NCBI GenBank assembly: GCA_023101885.1
Contig: JALPQD010000233.1
Span: 2,145,501 to 2,209,500 of the forward strand
Length of the DNA: 64,000 bases
Direction of reading: 5' to 3'
Origin: Typhlomys cinereus
Lineage: Eukaryota > Chordata > Mammalia > Rodentia > Platacanthomyidae
A program made the translations under genes and the position numbers. The notes under the pieces were generated by a model. The model saw only the letters and a list, made by a program, of their open reading frames with translations. It was not told the origin of the DNA and ran no database searches. Within the stretch, counting starts at the first letter, position 1, and every line of letters begins with the position of its first letter. Shown piece by piece: positions 57,201 through 64,000 of the stretch.

Positions 57201-60037
57201 GGGGCTGATGACAAAGTTTGAAATACAATTTTCATTTCAAAGGGAAGAAGTTGATATATGAAAGGGTGTGCAAAGCAGTATCTATTCTGTACCACCAGTG
57301 CAGTGAAAATAAAAATAAACTACTGAGGCATCCTGTAGTCTTTCTCTTCTATTTTGGCATTTTTCAAGTCTCAAGGAGGATTGATGAACTGATTATAGTT
57401 TTGTATATAGGAAGTATATCCAACAAAAGGACTTATTAAAAAACCACAAAAACCTGCACCTTCAGAGAATGAGTTAATAATCTACTCTATACTTGTACTA
57501 AGCTTTCTCTCAGCACTGAGTCTGTTTATGTGATATTGAAAGCATTTTTTTGTTCTTGCTTCTATTTTTAAGGTACAATAATTTAATGTGTAATTTCATG
57601 AAAATCTTATCAGTTAGGTCTGATCCAGCCATTTTCAGTTGATTGACTTTTTTTCTTGACATTCACATTGTGCTGAAAGTTTTAGTTTATATCCAATTTG
57701 AATCTTTGGTTAAACAGACACACTCTTAATTTCTCATGTTAGAAAGTCCAAAGAGATGATTTCATCAGAAAAAAAATTATAGTGTCTTTTAAACATACCT
57801 TGTTAAAACAGTGAAGACAGCTTAAACAGAGATCCACATGCCATTAGAAAACGTTTATTTCTTTTCTTTTTCATTCTATCTTCCTAATATTATCTCTAGA
57901 TTGCAATTTTACTCCCAGAATTGGAAATCTGATGTCTTTGTGTTTCTGCCTGGTTTCCACTATCTGAATATATGTTGCCCACGTGTCAGTCACATGTGCT
58001 TGATTGGAATAAGCGAACTGTTCAAAACAACAGGGACGTTCAAACAATCACCATGGTATATTGGGAGATTTGTTTGGGTAAATTGGCACAGCATTCACCA
58101 GTTCTGTTTATATTATTTGCCTGCTGATTTTGTTACTGTATTTCTTATTGTTTAATATTACCGCAACCAGCCCAGGCCCCTGCAGAGACTCTCAAAGTCA
58201 AGCAGACTGCAATGACAGAAAAGCATTCTCTTAATTCAAATAAAAATTTATTTTCTCCGGTTTTTCAAAGTGTACAGCACAGCAGGTCCAATTCCTACAA
58301 AATTTCATCCAAATAGTGTGTGTGTTGTGGCAGCAATGTTGATTTTTCCAGCAAGATTGCTCTGAGGGAGGAAAATAACATTCTTTTCATTGGGAGCAGC
58401 CCTGAGCGCTAGAGCATCTCCATCCACACCAAGCCATGTGGGCTGATTTCCTTTCCAGAGGAGCAGCACAGTCTAGTGGAGCCTTTGCCAGGGCAGGGGA
58501 CTTGGTGCCCTAGCATGGCCTATGGCTCTCCCAGATGGCCGCCCCTTCCCAGAGCACACACAGAGTGACAAGAGAAAAGCTTGCATTTAGGGAACTTTGA
58601 AATCTTAAAGAGTGTCTTTAAAATAACACAATCAAATGAAAGCTTATATGTGAGATATTCTGTATATCTTTTTATCAGATAAATGGTAAACTCTTTTTCA
58701 TCCAAGTCAGAAACTTAACACTGTGTAAGAAGGGCCTACGGCACTTAAATAGACCCACATGTCTCAATAGCTCATATGATAAGTAGAATTTTGATATTTT
58801 ACTTTGAAAAATATTTCAAAATACCATTCAGATGTATTTGTGCTTCTGGATTTGTATATGTATGGATAAATGTATACATACATGTACACATATGAATATA
58901 ATATAGATCTGCTTCAAGCAACACAGTGTATTTCTTCAATTTAAAGCTCCTAACTCCATTTTTTATTTCTTATAATATATATTTTAAATTTGTCCCTTGC
59001 AAGGTTATGAATCTCAGTAATAATTTAATTTTATGAAATCTAGTTATGGTTTTACATAAATCATTATAAGAATGACTTGTCCAGGAAATGTTTGAGACAA
59101 ATGAGAGAAAATGTATTTTAAATTTTTTTTCACCAGGAAATATACTTAATGGTTTGTCTTCACTCATGTGCCATTAAAATTATTTACTAACTCATGATTA
59201 AAACATAAGGACACTTGAGAGTGGTAATGAAATTGCATTGCAGGTCCAAGTCTCAAATCTTGTCTGTATATTGAGAAATAAAAGATAGCTGCGTTAGTGA
59301 CCATAAATATTCTATATTTAATCTATGAATTCAATGGAGACATATTGGATATTTCATTTCTGGACATCAAATTTAGGAGCAAAATATGCCACAGTATCAG
59401 AGAATAAGAACAGAAAGAGAAAAAGCAGTTGTAGAATGGTAGCACTCACCTTTGCCAGCTCTGTCCCTTTCTAGATGGATCTTTGGTCGGCCGTTCATAA
59501 TTTCACTGGGATTAATTTGCCGGTATTCAGAAGACAATTATCTTATTTTCTGGAATTCAGAAAGGGATCAGCCAGCACACAATCTATTTCACTTATCTCT
59601 CAGAACAGCAGCACATGATGGAAAGAGAGTCACGCTACATGAATATAGTTGTCATTGTCTAAGGTTCTGAGATCATATGAATATGACCCAGATAATTTTT
59701 TTCTCTAAACACAATGAGACATACTTCTGCATGAATAAATACTACACAATTTAGTAGCTCATTCTGACTAATTCTCATTTTAATCAGAATTAATACCTTT
59801 ACCTTGCTCCTATGGTATTTGCCTTATGAGAGACATATTTTCTTCATTATGCAAGAAAAGTGCAGAGTTTCCCATAACCACCTGTGCAGTAAAGCCATTA
59901 GGGTACTCATTTAGACTCATGTGTTTTTGAAAAAACTTTTGCTGTAGCCTGCCTTGCTAAAAATGCATCTCTGCTGATGTTGAAGTGTGTTTATGTGCTG
60001 TTCTTCTCTTCTTATATAAACACATGCACTTACCACA
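57201..60037. other. long unique stretch
   Basis: No transposon recognised. 58160-58570 is noticeably richer in GC than its surroundings and is repeat-free. The rest is AT-rich. Confidence 0.45.
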
Positions 60038-60061
60038 GGCACACACACACGTACACACACA

Positions 60062-60093
<32 letters not shown>

Positions 60094-60345
60094 TACTACA
60101 ATCACACCCCAGCCACAATATAACCACACACACAACAAACATATACACACCACACTTACACCCAAACTCACATATACACCACACACATACACATGTGCAC
60201 CACATACATTTATACACACCACACATACTCCTACACACACCACACACATATACATACACACATCCATACTACACATATACACATACACATCACATATGTG
60301 AACACATACCATGTCACATACAAATACACATATACACATCTAAGT
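60038..60345. repeat. (CA)n and degenerate CA-rich satellite-like tract
   Basis: A pure CA core (60055-60093), then about 250 bp of variants such as 'catacacac', 'caccacac' and 'acatatacac'. Both strands give Thr/His/Tyr or Cys/Val low-complexity frames, which are not genes. Confidence 0.95.
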
Positions 60346-62133
60346 TAAGATAAATATTTCTAAACAGTTCTGTCCTTTCTACATAAATAAATCTGGTTTC
60401 TTTGGAGGTTTCTTATTTTATAGATGAAAGTAAGAGAGAATGTAAAAGACAAGCAGACTCAATAAAACATAAATCAAAGTGCTAAACTTGTGAAATCTTG
60501 ATAGATGCAACTTCTCCAGTAGTGACAATATAGGAGACCCATCTCACTTTTAAACTTTTTTCCATTAGTTTTTTGACAGCAGTACACTATTTCAGCTTTA
60601 ATGAGATTCTAGTGTAAAAACTTCAGGACTAAATGAAAGAAACAAATCAAAAGGACCGAATGATTGCCACTTAATGTGAAGGAATGAAAGTGCAAACAAT
60701 CATTGTATGACATCTAGTGGGACTAGTCACTGTGGAATGACAGGTAGAACAATTCAAAGTTACTGATCTAAAGATGGAATAACAGCTTATATGCTTGAAG
60801 TGCTCAGAAGATGAAGAAGTAAAACAGACTCTGAGATAAGACATAACCAAACCTTTAAAATTCCATGCCCTGCTGTCAGAATCATTTTAATGGTTTTGTA
60901 CACATTTTCTATTTGAAGTCCATGAGTGGGGGAACTAATTTTTTTACTTTATTCCATACTTCATAAGTTTTAATCTTCAGATATTTCAATATAAATATTA
61001 ACATCACCCTTGATATTCTTGCATATAAAAGTGTACTTTACTAGTTGCTATCCTTCCCTGTGAGAACTCATATTCCAAACAATATTAGTTTTGCCTTCAT
61101 TGAAAGATTATTTTCAGACTTAGGATAACTTTAATTTCATATTTTCCTTTCTGTTATTTGTTTCCTAAAAACTAAAGAAAAACCTCCCATTATTTCTTTC
61201 TATTTCTCTCCATAAGTATTTTTTTTTTATCAGTGAAATAACCTATTCTCGTTACTGCGGGAAACAGCAATCTGTAATTGCAGCTTTCAGTCCTAATTTG
61301 GCCTGTCCCTTCTTTTTCATCTCAATCTAATCTAAACCTATTTGAGCAAATAAAATGATATTTACCTCATCCTCTGTTACAAGCTTTCAAGATTACAGGC
61401 TTCAAGAAAAATCAATACAAAATACCAGCTTAGCAGCAGGTTTGTGCTCAGTAAGAATGCTAACTTTTCTTCCCAGTATTTCTGACTCTCAGCTATCCTG
61501 GGGTGAAAGAAGAACTTAGAACATTAAAAAGGAGAAAAGAGAAAGGAAGAAGAAGGTAAAGAAGAAAGAAAAACATCTCAGCGATGTGCTGGATGATGGA
61601 TTAGTAGGCACTTCCAGTTTTCAAGCTCAAGTAAGTGTGTGGTCAAGCTTCCCACCTTTACATCTTGTTTCTGCGAGATACATTTTATGGTTCACAAAAA
61701 GGAGGTTCTTGACCTCATAGATGATTTTTTCAGACTCAAATACCAACTTCATTTATTATTTATTTGCTTCAAGCAGTTGGGACTTGAGGTATCATCATAT
61801 CTCACTGTCTGATTTAAGAAAGTGGCCACCTCTCTGTGGGAGAATCTCATGAGACTAAAATCCTATTACTTTCCAAAAAGATTACTTCATTTACTTCCTA
61901 GAACAAGGTTTTGATGAAAACATTAGAATGTTGAGTTTGTAAACAACCAAGAATTCTCAGAAGCATTGCCCTTTTTTGATGTTTTTAAATGGAAGTTCAT
62001 TTCACTTTTTTTATTTTTGGTTGGGATGGCTTTTTGTGCTTAGGTCTTTGTAAATATAAATAATTTGGTTTTTATAAACAAACTCTTTTCTAGAATACTG
62101 TATGGTAGAAGGTATGTGATCTTTAATACCCTA
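60346..62133. other. long unique AT-rich stretch
   Basis: A purine-rich patch at 61530-61575. No transposon or gene recognised. Confidence 0.45.
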
Positions 62134-62512
62134 TGTGTTAGATACAGTTGTCAACTTGAAGGCTGAGTTCTATACATACGTATAGAATACCTAGTAAAAA
62201 CAAGCCCTAAGAAAGACCACAAGAGATTATCTAATTAATGTAGGAAGGCCCAATCTATGATAGGTGGGACTGTTTCCCGGGCAGGTAGGTAAGACTGGAA
62301 TGTTTAGGCAGACTCACAGTGTGGTTGTTAAGGAGGTTTGCCTCTCTCTCAGCAATTCTTGTTGATATGGTAAAACCAGTCCCCTTGAATTTTGGTGTTG
62401 GTATGAACTCTCTTGCTGAACTGGACTATGAAGTATAACCAGATCTGCAGGGAAGAATAAAAGCCCTTGTTCTCTTTCCCTAAAGGAACTTTATATGTAT
62501 TTATCAAGATAT

Positions 62513-62564
<52 letters not shown>

Positions 62565-62612
62565 ACCTTGGTGTATATTTATCAGCCAAAACTACACAGA
62601 CAAACTGCAACA
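62134..62612 (+). mobile_element. ERVL-type LTR with internal CA expansion
   Basis: Starts TGTGTTAGATACAGTTGTC, ends GACAAACTGCAACA. 'gaattttggtgttggta', 'gctgaactggactatgaa' and 'aataaaagcccttgttc' follow the 46947-47376 order. A (CA)n microsatellite (62515-62567) interrupts the segment just before the 3' end. Flanking 5-mers (cccta, cttca) do not match well. Confidence 0.8.
62515..62567. repeat. (CA)n microsatellite inside the LTR
   Basis: Nearly pure CA run. Confidence 0.98.
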
Positions 62613-62999
62613 CTTCATAAGACAGACCACATTCTGCATGAGAAACCTTCCTGGACTTTGTACTTTTTGTTATCCACATTGATCACTTCCTTTCCTTTTT
62701 TGATAATAAGGTGAGTGACTGAAATATGTCCTTCTAAAAATCATGCTTCAGACCTAGAGTTATAAATAATTATATTATTGCTTTTTCAGTCATCTTAATT
62801 TAAATGAAACTAGTGATAAAAATTACTGGTTAAGTTTGCTTTACTATCACAACCAGCTCTGAACAGAATTCTTCCTATTTGAATAGATACAAATATATTT
62901 TTCCACTATTAATTGTGTGTCATTACTTTTAAGAATTGTATTGTGTACGAAGGATAATTTTATGACAATATCAAGTTAAAGAATTTCCATACATACATA
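62613..62999. other. unique AT-rich sequence
   Basis: No supported feature. Confidence 0.4.
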
Positions 63000-63400
63000 G
63001 GATAAGAAAACACACAGAATAATTAAGGATTATTAAGGGAAAGGGCTATGGGATGCCATATCCTAATTGATCTCACTTACTATTGGCAACTGACAGATTC
63101 TAGTGGAGGGGAGCCCTAATATCCCATTGTGCACTCACTGATCAATCCACCAGCCTCCTGTAGATAATTCCAAAACCATGGCTGACACAGATGGGCTTGG
63201 TTAAACTAAATTGTACATGAACAAAAATTATTCATAAATATTGGAAAGATATATATATGTATAGATACATATGTATATATGTATGGCTGGAATGGAAAAT
63301 ACATAAGAAAGGACTGGAAGAAAAGTCATCAGAATGTATTGTATACATATATGAAATTATTAAAGAAACAATATTAATGAAAAGAAAAATAATTATGATG
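63000..63400 (+). mobile_element. old L1 3'UTR
   Basis: 'gattctagtggaggggagcc', 'ccatggctgacacagatggg', then 'aatgtattgtatacatatat' and 'gaaattattaaagaaaca', the typical last segment of an old rodent L1 3'UTR. Confidence 0.5.
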
Positions 63401-64000
63401 CTCTTTTAGCTTTGGCACATAAATTTCTTCATAAGATACTGGATACCCACAGGTGAGATTCTTGTCCACAGTTTCAACATGAGATTATTTGGGAGCACGA
63501 TTCATCAACACAGCAGCCTTGATATAGTACCTAGTAGAACTGAAAATATACATGTGCACACATATAATGATCTAGTGTCACTATAAGACAGTCTATGCTC
63601 ATGCAAGTATAGTAAAATGGGTTGCTAAACTGATATAAGTATATAAGTATGAATAAAAATGATTTATTTTATGTATGTTGTCTAATATGTTTCATTAAGT
63701 TAAACATTGTTTTGAAGACTACCATTTCTAAAGTTAGATGAGTCAGGTTGATTAGCTATACTGTACAGTCATAAAGCTATACTGTACAATCTCTTCATAT
63801 TATATAAATACATTCAATCATAATTTTCATCAGTGTCCAATAAAAATTTTTAACTTAAAAGCAACACTTTGAATTTCATGAATGTATGCAATTTTAATTT
63901 GGTAGTTATCTAATAAAATTATAGTAACTGACAAATAAAATATCAAATAACCTAAGATTATGAAGTACCTACTTGTTTAACAAAAAACTGCATCTAATTA
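63401..64000. other. unique AT-rich sequence
   Basis: A small direct repeat 'agctatactgtaca' occurs at 63754 and 63775. Nothing else recognised. Confidence 0.5.

Noticed and set aside
59917..60353. Long Cys/Val and Thr/His frames
   Set aside because: Both are translations of a CA-rich repeat.
1..64000. CRISPR array, prokaryotic operon or phage-like system
   Set aside because: All repeats are eukaryotic transposons or simple repeats. There are no regularly spaced repeats with unique spacers, no ribosome binding sites and no dense coding.
1..64000. CpG island or promoter of a host gene
   Set aside because: CpG-bearing stretches are confined to young SINEs, the LTRs and the 33-kb GC-rich array. 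No unmethylated-type island linked to an exon was seen.
1..64000. Mitochondrial insertion (NUMT) or processed pseudogene of a known gene
   Set aside because: I looked for recognisable mitochondrial or housekeeping protein segments in the repeat-free stretches and found none. A database search could still overturn this.

Overview
This window reads as mammalian, and specifically rodent, intergenic or deep intronic DNA. It is AT-rich, has no long open reading frame outside retrotransposons, and is densely packed with LINE-1 (L1) fragments, SINEs, LTRs and simple repeats. Old B1, B3/B2-like, B4-like and ID-like SINE remnants point to Rodentia, and the B3/B4 types to mouse-like rodents in the broad sense. 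The youngest SINE is not a mouse or rat consensus I recognise. It has a tRNA-like head, a CpG-bearing body beginning 'ggcggaagcggggg' and a CA-rich, A-rich tail, so I suspect another lineage, possibly dipodoid. That placement is inference. No host protein-coding gene, rRNA, functional tRNA or CRISPR array could be supported.

Layout. 0-16 kb holds old L1 pieces, including a decayed antisense L1 ORF2 spanning about 5.0-8.9 kb and broken by younger insertions, an antisense ERVL-type LTR (8944-9362), and long stretches without recognisable elements. 16-34 kb is a hot spot of relatively young, 5'-truncated L1 insertions, several with target-site duplications (TSDs) visible by eye. One is a textbook 5'-inverted (twin-primed) L1 at 24804-26404. 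Its neighbour at 23441-24631 carries a second L1 inserted head-on inside it. 32.6-35.0 kb is a composite of an antisense L1 3' end, a sense LTR, a GC-rich tandem repeat of about 192 bp, and an antisense region resembling L1 ORF1/5'UTR. A complete solo LTR of the same family, with a 6-bp TSD, sits at 36228-36755. 37-64 kb holds a long GAA microsatellite, a MaLR LTR, two copies of the young SINE (one nested inside an older relative with its own 17-bp TSD), several ERVL-like LTRs and long unique AT-rich stretches, some of which could hide conserved regulatory DNA.

Nothing here forms an operon or pathway. The biology of the window is retrotransposition history. L1 enzymes mobilised L1 and the SINEs, and ERV insertions were reduced to solo LTRs that keep visible TATA boxes and AATAAA signals. 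I found no convincing new genetic system. The best leads are the twin-priming junction, the nested insertions, a 24-bp exact duplication bracketing a bare (AAAT)n tract, the 33-34 kb composite, and a weak candidate exon near 37.9 kb.
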